A model generated the notes under the pieces. The model made no database searches, was not told the origin of the DNA, and saw nothing but the letters and a program-made list of their open reading frames with translations. This document shows, piece by piece, positions 33,175-42,416 of a DNA stretch of 64,000 nt. The translations under genes were made by a program, and so were the position numbers. This DNA is from Proteus hauseri ATCC 700826 (GTDB taxonomy: Bacteria > Pseudomonadota > Gammaproteobacteria > Enterobacterales > Enterobacteriaceae): NCBI RefSeq assembly GCF_001654965.1, contig NZ_LXEV01000027.1, forward strand, positions 1 through 64,000. The letters are read 5' to 3'. Each line of letters opens with the position of its first letter. The first letter of the stretch is position 1.

Positions 33175-34335
33175 TTAACGTAACAGAGACAGAACTGTTT
33201 GTGGTACTTGGTTTGCTTGAGCAAGTACTGAAGTACCTGCTTGTTGCAAGATTTGACCACGGCTCATGTTAGAAACTTCTGTTGCATAGTCAGCATCTAA
33301 GATACGACTACGTGCAGCAGATAAGTTGTTAACAGTGTTGTTCAGGTTGTTGATAGTTGATTCAAAACGGTTTTGAATCGCACCTAAAGAAGAACGCATA
33401 CCGTCAACAGTGTTGATTGCATCATCTAAAGTTTTCAGTTGAGCTTCAGCTTTAGCTTCTGCTTTAGTTACGTCATCAGCAGTTGCAACTTTAACATCAC
33501 TACCCGCGGTGAATTTGATTGTTTTATCACCAGTAGCTAATGCAGGATTAGTAACCTTCATATCCGCTTTAAACGTTACATCTTTCTTAGAACCATCAGC
33601 TTCTTCAACTTCAGCAGTGATATAATGTTGGCCATTTTTATCAACACTTGCAGTTTTAACATCAACGTTTTGAGCTTTACCGCCGTAGTTTACGTCAACT
33701 TTACCTAAAGTTGTAGCAACTTTACCGTCAGCATCAGCAGGAGCTAATTTATCAACTGTTTTACCAGTTAAATCAGCAGCTTTAACACCACCGAATGCTT
33801 CTGCGCCAACTTCTAATTCGTCAACTTTCAGTGTTTTGCTGTCAACTTTTTTCAGGTCAAATTCAATTTTTTCTTTGTCGTTAGTACCAACGTGAACGGT
33901 CATTTTTTCTTTTTCGCCGCTCAGTACTTTAACGCCGTTGAATTGAGTTTGTTCAGAAATACGGTCGATTTCTTTTAAACGCTCACCAACTTCTTCTTGA
34001 ATTGATTTGATATCTGATTCTGAGTTAGAACCGTTTTTAGCTTGAACTGTTAACTCACGGATACGTTGTAAGTTGTTGTTGATTTCGTTCAGTGCACCTT
34101 CAGTAGTTTGAGCGATAGAGATACCATCGTTCGCATTACGTGCTGCTTGAGTTAAACCATTTACGTTTGAAGTGAAACGGTTAGCAATCGCTTGACCTGC
34201 TGCATCGTCTTTAGCGCTGTTGATACGTAGACCAGAAGACAGACGCTCGATTGCACTTCCTAAAGCTCCCTGAGATTTATTCAGGTTGTTTTGAGTTACC
34301 AGAGATAGATAGTTGGTATTAATGACTTGTGCCAT
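33175..34335 (-). CDS. fliC: Flagellin
   Basis: A 386-residue filament subunit. The D0/D1 ends are classic: [40 protein letters not shown] and, at the C-terminus, [20 protein letters not shown] and ending in a hydrophobic VLSLLR. The middle (about residues 165-285) is the variable antigenic domain, rich in Lys, Asp, Val and Ala. A sigma-28 promoter lies upstream and a strong terminator downstream. Only one flagellin gene is in the window; Proteus often has two in tandem, so a second could lie beyond the prophage. Confidence 0.97.
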   Translation of the reverse strand: MAQVINTNYLSLVTQNNLNKSQGALGSAIERLSSGLRINSAKDDAAGQAIANRFTSNVNGLTQAARNANDGISIAQTTEGALNEINNNLQRIRELTVQAKNGSNSESDIKSIQEEVGERLKEIDRISEQTQFNGVKVLSGEKEKMTVHVGTNDKEKIEFDLKKVDSKTLKVDELEVGAEAFGGVKAADLTGKTVDKLAPADADGKVATTLGKVDVNYGGKAQNVDVKTASVDKNGQHYITAEVEEADGSKKDVTFKADMKVTNPALATGDKTIKFTAGSDVKVATADDVTKAEAKAEAQLKTLDDAINTVDGMRSSLGAIQNRFESTINNLNNTVNNLSAARSRILDADYATEVSNMSRGQILQQAGTSVLAQANQVPQTVLSLLR

Positions 34336-34413
34336 AGCTAGATTCCTTTAAAATCAAGTCGATAAAATAAAAGTTTGCCTATTCATTTTCGGTGTCAATC
34401 ACCGGCAACAAGT

Positions 34414-34440
34414 TTATCGGCACCCTAAATATAACCTTTA
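34414..34440 (-). promoter_or_regulatory. Sigma-28 (FliA) promoter of fliC
   Basis: On the minus strand TAAAGGTT (34433-34440), 11-base spacer, GCCGATAA (34414-34421). This is nearly the consensus TAAAGTTT-N11-GCCGATAA. It lies 79 bases before the fliC start. Confidence 0.93.
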
Positions 34441-34652
34441 ACTTTTCCTACAAAAATTTCTGCGATTTTTTATAGAATTGATATCAAGCCAATGATAAAT
34501 AACGAAATTAATTTATTATTTTTTTATTAAATTTTTATCACTTTTCACCTAATGTGGTTTTACTTCTCCCCAAATTGCGCTTTGGTTACCAATAGCAATA
34601 AATGGCTTCTATATGGCAGCCTGTTTAACTCATCAAAAAAACCAAATAGACG

Positions 34653-34679
34653 TAAACTTTTCGCCGATTCTACCGATAA
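34653..34679 (+). promoter_or_regulatory. Sigma-28 (FliA) promoter of fliDST
   Basis: TAAACTTT (34653-34660), 11-base spacer, ACCGATAA (34672-34679), about 43 bases before fliD. The region between the two divergent promoters (34441-34652) is AT-rich with no gene seen. Confidence 0.88.
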
Positions 34680-34722
34680 CGTTTTTTGAGGATTATTTTA
34701 CGAACACAGAAAGGAGACCAGT

Positions 34723-36153
34723 ATGGCTGGTATTGCTTCACTAGGCGTGGGCTCAGGGATGCCTCTAAGCCAAACATTGGCACAATTAGAGGCGGCGGAA
34801 AATAAACGTCTCGAACCCCTTGATAAACAGATGAAAAGCTACGAAGCGCAAATTACTGCTTACGGTAAAATTCGCGGACAACTTGATAAATTACAAAAAG
34901 CTTCAGAAGATTTAAAAAAATTCGACAAAATTACGGCAACGAAAGTTGAAGATGAGTTTGACGCATTTAAAGTAACAACAGACGGTAAAGCCAGTATTGG
35001 TAACTACACTGTATCTGTGAAAGAACTTGCTCATGCGCAAACATTAAAATCGATTCCAGTCAATAATGTTAAAAGTCCTATAGGCAAAACATTAGGTGAA
35101 GGTAATACCCGTACTGTAGTTATTACTCAACCTGGTGAAAAAGAACCATTACGTATTGAATTAACAGATAAACAAACTTCAATGATTGAATTGCGTGATG
35201 CAATCAATAAAAAAGAAGGGAATGTTTCTGCCTCTATTGTTAAAGCTGAAGATGGTGTTAACCACTTGATTTTGACCTCTCGTAAAGAGGGAACAGACTC
35301 AATGATGACCATTAAAGTTGAAGGTGATGATGAATTAAATAGATTTTTATCTAATTCACCCGATCCTGACGGCGCTAAACATACACAAGGTATGAAACAA
35401 ATCGTTGCTGCAAATAATGCAAAGCTAACGATTAATGGTATCGATATTGAACGTCAGACCAATGAGATTAAAGATGCCCCTGAAGGTATCGTCTTAAATC
35501 TGAAAAAAACCACTGACAACAATAAAGACAACGTAGATAAGCCTGAAATTGTCAGCGTCGCTCGTGATATTGAGCCGATGAAAAAGGCAATAAAAGCCTG
35601 GACTGAAGCTTATAACGAGCTAAGCAAAACTTATAAAGATCTCACCAAATATACCCAAGTTGAAAAAGGTGAAGATTCAGCTAAAGATAACGGTGTTTTA
35701 TTAGGTGATAGCACCAGCCGTATGATTATGTCTGAGCTAAAAAGCTTTATTACTCGCTCTCAATCAACATCAGATATGGATACCCTGAATAAAATGGGTA
35801 TTAAATTCAAAGTTGATGGCACTTTAGAGATTGATAATAAAAAACTCGATGATGCGTTAAAAGAGAAACCGGCTAACGTAAAAGAGTTTTTTATGGGTGA
35901 TGGTAAAGAGACCGGCTTTGGTACTCAAACTTATAATTTCCTGAAGAAAACACTGCAATCTACAGATGGCACCCTAGATATTGCCACTGATGGTGTAAAA
36001 AAACGGAAAAAAACGTTAGATAAACAAATTAAAAATACTGAGCGCAATATCGCGGCCACCATGGAACGTTATAAAAACCAATTCCAGCAACTTGATAAAA
36101 TGGTTAACTCCATGACTAACTCAAGTGCTTCTATTGGTCGTTTATTAGGTTAA
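34723..36153 (+). CDS. fliD: Flagellar filament cap protein (HAP2)
   Basis: A 476-residue capping protein that folds flagellin at the growing tip. The start [20 protein letters not shown] and the N-terminal coiled coil ([20 protein letters not shown]), the FliD middle with [14 protein letters not shown], and the C-terminal coiled coil ([20 protein letters not shown]) all fit. Length is normal. It is transcribed from its own sigma-28 promoter, divergent from fliC, and followed by fliS and fliT 20 and 18 bases apart. Confidence 0.96.
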   Translation: MAGIASLGVGSGMPLSQTLAQLEAAENKRLEPLDKQMKSYEAQITAYGKIRGQLDKLQKASEDLKKFDKITATKVEDEFDAFKVTTDGKASIGNYTVSVKELAHAQTLKSIPVNNVKSPIGKTLGEGNTRTVVITQPGEKEPLRIELTDKQTSMIELRDAINKKEGNVSASIVKAEDGVNHLILTSRKEGTDSMMTIKVEGDDELNRFLSNSPDPDGAKHTQGMKQIVAANNAKLTINGIDIERQTNEIKDAPEGIVLNLKKTTDNNKDNVDKPEIVSVARDIEPMKKAIKAWTEAYNELSKTYKDLTKYTQVEKGEDSAKDNGVLLGDSTSRMIMSELKSFITRSQSTSDMDTLNKMGIKFKVDGTLEIDNKKLDDALKEKPANVKEFFMGDGKETGFGTQTYNFLKKTLQSTDGTLDIATDGVKKRKKTLDKQIKNTERNIAATMERYKNQFQQLDKMVNSMTNSSASIGRLLG

Positions 36154-36173
36154 TTTTTTTAAAGTAGGACATT

Positions 36174-36572
36174 ATGTATCAACAATCAGCCAGTAAAATG
36201 TATGCTCAAATCGACGTTGAAAGCGAGATTTTAAACGCTTCTCCTTACCAGCTGATCCAGATCCTATTTAATGGGGCGCTTAGCGCCCTTCGCCGTGCTT
36301 TAATATTAATGGAACAAGGAAATATTGCCGCTAAAGGCGAAAATATTTCTAAAGCCATTAATATTATTGGCAACGGATTAAAACAAGGCCTGGATAAGGA
36401 AAAAGGCGGTGAGCTTGCAGAAAATCTGGAGCTTCTTTATGACTATATGGTTAGTCAGTTGCTAGATGCTAACTTAAAAAATAATCCCGAAAAAATTCAT
36501 GAAGTCATCAAGCTCTTAACAGAACTCTCTGATGCTTGGCAACAAATCGGCACGCAGATTAATTCTTATTAA
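36174..36572 (+). CDS. fliS: Flagellin export chaperone
   Basis: A 132-residue helical chaperone that binds the C-terminus of flagellin before export. The start MYQQSASKMYAQIDVESEIL, the segment SPYQLIQILFNGALSALRRA and the closing LTELSDAWQQIGTQI are the FliS signature. It lies directly between fliD and fliT as in Enterobacterales. Confidence 0.96.
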   Translation: MYQQSASKMYAQIDVESEILNASPYQLIQILFNGALSALRRALILMEQGNIAAKGENISKAINIIGNGLKQGLDKEKGGELAENLELLYDYMVSQLLDANLKNNPEKIHEVIKLLTELSDAWQQIGTQINSY

Positions 36573-36590
36573 ATTAGAGTGGACAAGAAT

Positions 36591-36944
36591 ATGGATATTA
36601 TGGCGGCTTACGAGCATGTCCTGAAATTAAGTGAGCAGATGTTATCGCTTGCGAAGGATCATCAGTGGGATAAGCTGATTGAAATGGAAATGGACTACCT
36701 AAAAAATGTGGAAGCTATCACTAAGATGATAAAACCCGCAGATGGTGAACTACGTTTACAACAACGACTCACTGATATATTAAAGAAAATCTTAGAAAAC
36801 GAAAATGAGACGCGAAATTTATTACGGGCAAGGTTAGATGAGCTCGGTGTGTTAATTAGACAGACTGAACAAGAGCAGAGGGTACAAAATAGCTATGGTC
36901 AGTTTACAGAGCATAGTTATTATCCTGACCTTAATCTCAAATAA
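36591..36944 (+). CDS. fliT: Flagellar chaperone for FliD and FlhDC regulator
   Basis: A 117-residue helical protein (MDIMAAYEHVLKLSEQMLSL, AKDHQWDKLIEMEMDYLKNV). It follows fliS and is of FliT length. FliT binds FliD for export and, when free, inhibits FlhD4C2. I chose the ATG at 36591 rather than an upstream in-frame codon at 36579. Confidence 0.9.
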   Translation: MDIMAAYEHVLKLSEQMLSLAKDHQWDKLIEMEMDYLKNVEAITKMIKPADGELRLQQRLTDILKKILENENETRNLLRARLDELGVLIRQTEQEQRVQNSYGQFTEHSYYPDLNLK

Positions 36945-36954
36945 CGTTCCTCTG

Positions 36955-36991
36955 CGCCAAAAGCCGGTTTACTAGCTAATGGCGTCTTTTT
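36955..36991 (+). terminator. Terminator of fliDST
   Basis: CGCCA-AA-AGC ... GCT-AA-TGGCG forms a bulged stem followed by CTTTTT. It is placed just after the fliT stop. Confidence 0.65.
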
Positions 36992-37070
36992 ATCTAAGCA
37001 ATTAGAGGCTTTTATTCAGCTAAATTTGTTATCGGTAACGTACTCTTTTCTGGTTTATCTGTAAGTTATT

Positions 37071-37529
37071 TTATTTATTAGACTGCATGAATACCATATC
37101 GATATGAGGAATATTATCTTCAAGATAACTTTCTGAGTCGATAACAAAACCATGAGATTGATAAAAATCGACTAAATAAGTTTGAGCCATTATTTTTACA
37201 CTATTGGTTTTAAACTGTTTAAAAGATGCTGAAATGGCTTCTTTTAATAATAGATGAGCAACGCCACCACCACGATACTCTTTAGCAACAATCACCCGCC
37301 CTATTGATGCCTGTGGAAATACCATACCTTGAGGCAATAAACGCGCATAAGCGATTAACTGTGAAGTTATTTTATCATTAGCAAATAGATGTAATGATTG
37401 TTGATCAATACCATCCAAATCTTGATAAGCACATTGCTGTTCACAAATAAAAACCTGATTTCTTAAGGCTAAAATAGCATACAGTTCATCTGAAGTTAGC
37501 TGTGAAAATGTTTTTAAAACCCAATTCAT
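37071..37529 (-). CDS. elaA: GNAT acetyltransferase, ElaA-like
   Basis: A 152-residue acetyltransferase. It starts MNWVLKTFSQLTSDELYAIL, then ALRNQVFICEQQCAYQDLDG with the ElaA-type VF-VEQ-C-Y-D-DG pattern. The acetyl-CoA loop is IVAKEYRGGGVAHLLLKEAI. The C-terminus has FYQSHGFV and PHIDMVFM. The substrate is not established. It is convergent with fliT and not part of the flagellar system. Confidence 0.9.
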   Translation of the reverse strand: MNWVLKTFSQLTSDELYAILALRNQVFICEQQCAYQDLDGIDQQSLHLFANDKITSQLIAYARLLPQGMVFPQASIGRVIVAKEYRGGGVAHLLLKEAISASFKQFKTNSVKIMAQTYLVDFYQSHGFVIDSESYLEDNIPHIDMVFMQSNK

Positions 37530-37765
37530 AAGTTCTTTATTCCCTGCTTGGTATAATAAAAAAAGTAAAACAGCATAGTAATGCCAGCATTTATTAGCTG
37601 TTTATAACAGATTTAAACGCATTGCATTAACATTTATTGGATTAGCTATTGGTTTAACCATTTGAAGTGATACAGCAACGTAATAACAGACTCCCCACGA
37701 GCCTTTTTATATCAAGATTATCTCAGTTTCTAGTAACTTATCACAAATATAACACCTAATTATTT

Positions 37766-38047
37766 TTAAATCCGCTCAAGTCCTTTCCAGGCTCTATTTT
37801 TTACTTCAGTCACTAAAATTGCTGGATTTAATGCAATTTTTTCAGCAATAGAAAAAGCAAGCTCTATCACTTCTCTATGATTTTGCGTTTCAGTTTGATA
37901 ATTAAATTCAGCCAGTGGCAGAATATATTTACCTTTCAGTCCATAAATCTCTTTTTTAAACCCTTCTTTAAGCATTCTTTGAGTTAACAATGCATAATCT
38001 GCATTTTCAGTATCAGAAAGCTCAACTCTAACAGTAAATTCAGGCAT
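37766..38047 (-). CDS. Small conserved protein, possibly DUF2622
   Basis: A 93-residue protein starting MPEFTVRVELSDTENADYAL, then LLTQRMLKEGFKKEIYGLKG and LPLAEFNYQTETQNHREVIE. This start (an FTVRVEL strand, a helix, G-F---I, LP-AEYN) resembles the DUF2622 family. It is a stand-alone gene with about 235 bases of empty DNA on each side. Function unknown. Confidence 0.6.
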   Translation of the reverse strand: MPEFTVRVELSDTENADYALLTQRMLKEGFKKEIYGLKGKYILPLAEFNYQTETQNHREVIELAFSIAEKIALNPAILVTEVKNRAWKGLERI

Positions 38048-38215
38048 AGTATTCTCCTACAATAAGCCTATGTCCAATAAGATCCTGTTAGCTCTCGTTA
38101 CTCAATATAGTAAATTGATAACCATTTTCATAGTCTAATAATGTGATAAATAGTGTGATTTTCAATTTATCATTAAATTTATCACTTATTTTTATACTGA
38201 ATTCCCTTATACAAA

Positions 38216-38244
38216 ATCGCCTACTAAATAAAATAGCAGGCGAT
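38216..38244 (-). terminator. Terminator after the hydrolase gene
   Basis: CGCCTACTA and TAGCAGGCG pair with one mismatch; on the minus strand ATTTTGT follows, and on the plus strand GGTTTT. It sits about 50 bases past the stop of the 38292-39425 gene. Confidence 0.7.
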
Positions 38245-38291
38245 GGTTTTAATTAAGTTTATTTACACATAATTAAAAATATTTTTATCTA

Positions 38292-39425
38292 TTATTTAAT
38301 TACATCATAAAGATGATTATCTGATAAGTAATCTGCAGTTAATCCATTAAACGGTGTGAATTGAGCCCCTACAATTTCAGAGAAGGCTTTACCCTGTTTA
38401 CCTAATGAAACTTTGCGTTCGTCTTTACCTGTACTTTCATAAATAGAATAGGTTTTACGGCGCATTGCGGTGTATTTATCTAGGTTATGGTGAATATCAA
38501 GATGGTATTCTTTAATTTGTTCATTAGTTAATGCAAGCTTATTCGCTAAATCACATCCCCAACGCGTTAAACAGACCTCTGCAAAATGACGGACTAATAA
38601 ACCTGGAGCATATAAGCCATTTTCACCATTAGCGCCATCTAAAGAAGCATTGCCCACTAACGTAGCATGACGCCCTGAAATAGGGAAAATATGCATTTTA
38701 GTTTCAGATTCAATTGTTGGAATAACACAAGTAAAGCCTTTAGAGCGTTCATCTTTTGCATAAAATCCGACATATTCTTTAACATTTTTACCCAAAGTTA
38801 CTTTTTCAGGTTGGAAATTTAATGGGCCAGGTACTGGGTCTATAGCAAAGATATTCACTGGAATATCTTTTAATTGTGGATCTGTCAGCATCGCATTTGC
38901 CAACATATGGCAGGTAATACCCCCACGACTCCAGCCAACTAAGTTTACTTGAGTAGGAATGATGCCATCTTTACGAAAAGTACGGATAATTTGTTGTTGA
39001 AGTTGCTGCTGAGTTATATGGCGGTCGCCATAATCATATTTACGCCACAAAAAAGAACCGGTGACTTTAACATCTTCAATAGGAATACCGGCTTTTTTTA
39101 GCTGGTTATATTGTTCTTCTGTTAATTTCTCACGTTGCCAGTCGAAATTCCCTTTCATCAAACAAAGTGCGTGTTGAACATTTTCTTCCCAACCATTACC
39201 AAATAAAGAGCCTTTCAGATCAGAATAATTAGGGTTTTCAATCCATAAGTCATCTTCTTGTAGATTGCCACTTCCTGGGCCATCCACAATAAACCATTGT
39301 GCAAACTCACGATCTTGATTATTTTGTGCTAATGTAGCCACTAATTCGCCATGCCAAAAGGTAGGATTATTGCTATCAAATGAATTTGAGCCTGTACCAC
39401 ATAAATAAACGGTTAATACTGTCAT
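38292..39425 (-). CDS. Putative alpha/beta hydrolase with GxSxG motif
   Basis: A 377-residue protein without signal peptide. After an N-terminal strand (TVLTVYLCGTGSNSFDSNNP) it has the nucleophile elbow LVGWSRGGITCHMLANAM (G-W-S-R-G) near residue 170, then VNIFAIDPVPGPLNF with a candidate acid and, later, ISGRHATLVGNAS or HHNLDKYTAM for the histidine. The strand-GWSRG-helix-D order resembles DUF2235/Tle1-type lipases. No type VI immunity gene or PAAR/VgrG neighbour is seen. It could act on lipids or esters; this is inference. It is monocistronic with its own terminator. Confidence 0.62.
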   Translation of the reverse strand: MTVLTVYLCGTGSNSFDSNNPTFWHGELVATLAQNNQDREFAQWFIVDGPGSGNLQEDDLWIENPNYSDLKGSLFGNGWEENVQHALCLMKGNFDWQREKLTEEQYNQLKKAGIPIEDVKVTGSFLWRKYDYGDRHITQQQLQQQIIRTFRKDGIIPTQVNLVGWSRGGITCHMLANAMLTDPQLKDIPVNIFAIDPVPGPLNFQPEKVTLGKNVKEYVGFYAKDERSKGFTCVIPTIESETKMHIFPISGRHATLVGNASLDGANGENGLYAPGLLVRHFAEVCLTRWGCDLANKLALTNEQIKEYHLDIHHNLDKYTAMRRKTYSIYESTGKDERKVSLGKQGKAFSEIVGAQFTPFNGLTADYLSDNHLYDVIK

Positions 39426-39712
39426 AATTTAATATCCTTTTAATTATCACTAAAAAATCACTATTCTGATTTTTATTTCCATGTTTGAGCTATTCCTTAG
39501 CCCAGACAAACATTAGCCTTTCACCTTTTTTTATTCAATTGCAAAAAATGAATTAACACAGCTCAGATCACAAAATCAAATTTCATTTAATTGATCAATA
39601 AATAAAAAACACAATAAAATCAATTTTTTATTTAAACCTTCTTAACTAATTTTATTTAGCTAAATAAATTCACTTGTTTATTTTATTGGGAGTTATTGGT
39701 GTTACGATTTAA
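39426..39712. other. Empty AT-rich stretch upstream of the hydrolase gene
   Basis: About 290 bases with no gene on either strand. It holds the hydrolase promoter region on the minus strand, but I cannot point to reliable -35/-10 boxes. Confidence 0.4.
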
Positions 39713-39745
39713 TAAAAAAAAATCCCACTAAAGTGGGATCTTTTT
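39713..39745. terminator. Bidirectional terminator
   Basis: ATCCCACT / AGTGGGAT stem flanked by a long A run on the left and TTTTT on the right. It ends the small gene at 39759 on the minus strand. Confidence 0.88.
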
Positions 39746-39758
39746 ATTAGGATAATTA

Positions 39759-39947
39759 TTAGAGACGATTAAAAGCAACTACACGTACTGCAGGAATATC
39801 AGCTTGAGCTCCGTCAGCCACTTCCTGACATGCTTTTTCTAACGCAATATGAGGTGAAATGCCACTCTCAGTTTCTACTATTTTATGTCCGGCGTAGGTA
39901 TCACCATTTCTGGAACGCACTTTATACGCAATAAACCAATATTCCAT
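39759..39947 (-). CDS. Small protein, unknown (62 aa)
   Basis: A 62-residue protein: MEYWFIAYKVRSRNGDTYAG, HKIVETESGISPHIALEKAC, QEVADGAQADIPAVRVVAFN. The YWF-AY-VRS-NG pattern and an alpha/beta profile look genuine. The frame is open to 40022, and starts at 39974 or 40022 are possible. It is followed at once by a strong terminator. No named family recognised. Confidence 0.6.
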   Translation of the reverse strand: MEYWFIAYKVRSRNGDTYAGHKIVETESGISPHIALEKACQEVADGAQADIPAVRVVAFNRL

Positions 39948-40075
39948 ATCATCACCGTTTACGTTATTAATCATAGAATTACCATAACGGTTTATTTCCC
40001 TCTTTAATGTGACAATAATCAACTATCTTCGGTTTAATAAAATTTTTTAAATAGTAAAAAGCAATAATGGTAGCT

Positions 40076-40297
40076 CTAACACATTTCAGACTGAATAAGT
40101 GCTTTTATCTTAACCGCTTTTTCAAAGTGATCTAATTTATGCGTCATTATCCACCAATTTGCTGCTTCCATCAGTAATTCTGGTTTGTCATTTTTATTAG
40201 CAAAAAAGGCATAAAATGATAATCCGACATTTTCACCTTTTGTCGCTATTTTATCGTCACAAACTTGAATAATTTTTTTCTGTAGTCTTTTGTTCAT
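40076..40297 (-). CDS. Small helical protein, unknown (73 aa)
   Basis: A 73-residue helical protein: MNKRLQKKIIQVCDDKIATK, GENVGLSFYAFFANKNDKPE, LLMEAANWWIMTHKLDHFEK. An AAGAAGAA run lies upstream of the ATG. It is probably its own transcript. No family recognised. Confidence 0.6.
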   Translation of the reverse strand: MNKRLQKKIIQVCDDKIATKGENVGLSFYAFFANKNDKPELLMEAANWWIMTHKLDHFEKAVKIKALIQSEMC

Positions 40298-40368
40298 AGA
40301 TTGTTCTTCTTTTATTTTTACTGTTTTTATTTAATAACTTTATTTAATAACTTCCCGCTAATACGAAT

Positions 40369-40746
40369 CTAGAATAAATTATTATTTTCCTCATTTTCTG
40401 ATGATTGATGATATAACACACTATCTTGAGGCGCATGTTCTCTTTCATTAAATCCATAATCCCGAATAACGCTAGCAACACGTAAGCGATAATGCTGTAA
40501 AATAGAATGCCGCCCTCTGGCTTGAGCCATACGATGTAATTCAGTATTACGCCATTGCATAATCGCATTTTCACTTTGCCAAAATGAGAGTGAAAGTAAT
40601 TTATCGTTATCACTTAAACTTTGAAAACGTTCAATTGAAATAAAACCATCTATATTAACTAATATTTTTTTTAAATCTTGAGCTAAGGTTAAATAATTTT
40701 GCTGTTGTTCTTCATTCGTTTTTAATTCAAAAATAACCGCGATCAT
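40369..40746 (-). CDS. ABM-domain protein (antibiotic biosynthesis monooxygenase type)
   Basis: A 125-residue ferredoxin-like ABM protein: MIAVIFELKTNEEQQQNYLT at the start, DGFISIERFQSLSDNDKLLS in the middle, then SFWQSENAIMQWRNTELHRM. The SFW-SE-A---WR--E-H pattern is the ABM hallmark. Members include cofactor-free monooxygenases and heme-degrading enzymes. The ATG overlaps the stop of the P450 gene by four bases (ATGA), so the two are co-translated and probably act in one pathway. Confidence 0.82.
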   Translation of the reverse strand: MIAVIFELKTNEEQQQNYLTLAQDLKKILVNIDGFISIERFQSLSDNDKLLSLSFWQSENAIMQWRNTELHRMAQARGRHSILQHYRLRVASVIRDYGFNEREHAPQDSVLYHQSSENEENNNLF

Positions 40747-41702
40747 GATGATAATTCCTGTTTTAAGTAAAATAATAGAATTTGTGCATTAGTCGATGTT
40801 TTCCATCTATAGTGTGTAAAATAATCTTTATTGTATTTTTGTTGCAAAATAAACTTAACAGCACTACATCCCATCGCTCTAGCAATATGTTCACCAGGGC
40901 AGCGATGCTTGCCATAACCGAAGGGTAAAGCACCGTCACGTGTTAACAAAGGTATTGCTATTTCATCTACTGAGTTATTTTGAGACTTAAAACGTTTAGT
41001 CTGTTTTATCGGAACTATTTCATTCAATACTTTTTCAATCAAAGATGAAATAGTTTGCTCAGTTCCTTTTTGAGTTTCAATTAGTGTTAATCCAATAAGT
41101 GCAGTGGTGCTATCGCTAATTTGAAAAAATAGTCCCATTAAATTACTTATAAGTAATGATTTATCTACAATTTTATGTTGCTGTGCGTATTGAGAAAACA
41201 GTACAAAAAGTTCACCATTTTGCTGTTCAATCTGAGAGTAAAGACGTTCAGCACTTTCTATTTGAGCCGATATTTCATAGGGTTTAATATGTAAAGAAAG
41301 AACTGTACAAGAAAAATGGTGAGCATCATAAGCGAGTTGTTGCCATTGCTCTGGTTTATAACCTAATAATGTTCCTAATACATAAACAGGCAATGTTGCT
41401 AAAAAAGTGTTTAATCCCTCAGCAGTTATTGTTTTCGGCAAATTTTGTTTAGCTACATTTTGTGTTATGTTAAAAATAGCGTCATAAGTATAACTATTTA
41501 AAGCTTGAGTTAGTGCTTGCTTTACTGGCACTCTCTTTTCATCATCTCGCATTCTGATTAGCTTTGAAAATATATCACCTAAGAAGCTATGTTGGATAAT
41601 TTTAGGTACAGGAGTCTCTTCAGGTCGTACCCGATAATTATTATGATTTAAGTATTTTTTTAATTTATTTAATGAAGAGGTGTTTAAAGGACATTTTGAC
41701 AT
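40743..41702 (-). CDS. Short cytochrome P450-like protein
   Basis: A 319-residue protein with a clear P450 heme-binding loop, LPFGYGKHRCPGEHIARAMG (Cys as axial thiolate), near residue 275. An I-helix-like segment, MGLFFQISDSTTALIGLTLI, lies at about residues 190-210. Bacterial P450s are usually about 400 residues. Here the stretch between the I-helix and the heme loop is only about 65 residues, and I see no ExxR motif or normal meander, so it is shortened. An AAGGAA ribosome-binding site precedes the ATG. It is coupled to the ABM gene. Whether it is catalytically active is uncertain; no redox partner gene is nearby. Confidence 0.8.
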   Translation of the reverse strand: MSKCPLNTSSLNKLKKYLNHNNYRVRPEETPVPKIIQHSFLGDIFSKLIRMRDDEKRVPVKQALTQALNSYTYDAIFNITQNVAKQNLPKTITAEGLNTFLATLPVYVLGTLLGYKPEQWQQLAYDAHHFSCTVLSLHIKPYEISAQIESAERLYSQIEQQNGELFVLFSQYAQQHKIVDKSLLISNLMGLFFQISDSTTALIGLTLIETQKGTEQTISSLIEKVLNEIVPIKQTKRFKSQNNSVDEIAIPLLTRDGALPFGYGKHRCPGEHIARAMGCSAVKFILQQKYNKDYFTHYRWKTSTNAQILLFYLKQELSS

Positions 41703-41758
41703 TTTTTTTCCTTATTTTTCTGAATGAAAATAAGGATAGTTAAAAATAAAATCGATAC

Positions 41759-41774
41759 TTCGTTATACGACGAA
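41759..41774. promoter_or_regulatory. Candidate operator upstream of the P450 operon
   Basis: TTCGTTATACGACGAA is an imperfect 16-bp palindrome (TTCGT...ACGAA arms), 57-72 bases upstream of the P450 start. No adjacent regulator gene is present, so it is only a candidate. Confidence 0.35.
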
Positions 41775-41897
41775 ATGTTATTGGTGCAGGCAAAGAAAAT
41801 ATCACTAATAGCCCTTTCTTGTCCTATCATCATTTCAATAGGATGATTAGCTCAATATTTATTAGTAAAATCAATCGATTTTATAGGTGATAATCTA

Positions 41898-42239
41898 CTA
41901 TAAACCATGAACTCTATTCCAAAGCAAAATTAGTATCCATGCAGCAATCACCCAACATAAAACTGCGGCACTTAGTGCAGTAAATAATTTGACATAATTA
42001 AGCATAAAATAGAGCGAAACTAAATACACCATATAAGGCACAACTGCCCACATGCTAAAAATAATTGTTGTACGTAAAGCTTCTATTGAACGTTCTGATC
42101 CGACAATATAGTGAGCAATAAGTGCAAAAGTAGGAAAAAGCGGAACAAGCCCGGCAATATAGTAATTGCGAGTTTTGGATAAAACCGCAATAAGCACAAC
42201 CACGAATGCACCAATTAACGCTTTAACAAGTAATCCCAT
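41898..42239 (-). CDS. glpM: GlpM-like inner membrane protein
   Basis: A 113-residue protein with four hydrophobic segments: LVKALIGAFVVVLIAVLSKT, YYIAGLVPLFPTFALIAHYI, TTIIFSMWAVVPYMVYLVSL and ALSAAVLCWVIAAWILILLW. This and the conserved GLVPLFPTFALIAHY are the GlpM family pattern. The family is poorly characterised. It is stand-alone in the accessory block. Confidence 0.85.
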   Translation of the reverse strand: MGLLVKALIGAFVVVLIAVLSKTRNYYIAGLVPLFPTFALIAHYIVGSERSIEALRTTIIFSMWAVVPYMVYLVSLYFMLNYVKLFTALSAAVLCWVIAAWILILLWNRVHGL

Positions 42240-42416
42240 TAGTTTAGTCTATCGATAGAAAAAATTGAGGTACCAATATACAAGATCAAAATGTAATCTG
42301 AGTCAATTCTATTTTGTCAGGATTGAGTTTTAACTTCACACAACACACTGTATAAATAGGCAAAAAAGTAAAATAAAATAGTAATAAGCAAATAATAAAA
42401 AAGAGAAAATAAAAAA

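Noticed and set aside
40344-40613. An 89-codon minus-strand frame overlapping the ABM gene
   Set aside because: It runs in another frame over the ABM coding sequence, which has clear family motifs and coupling to the P450 gene.
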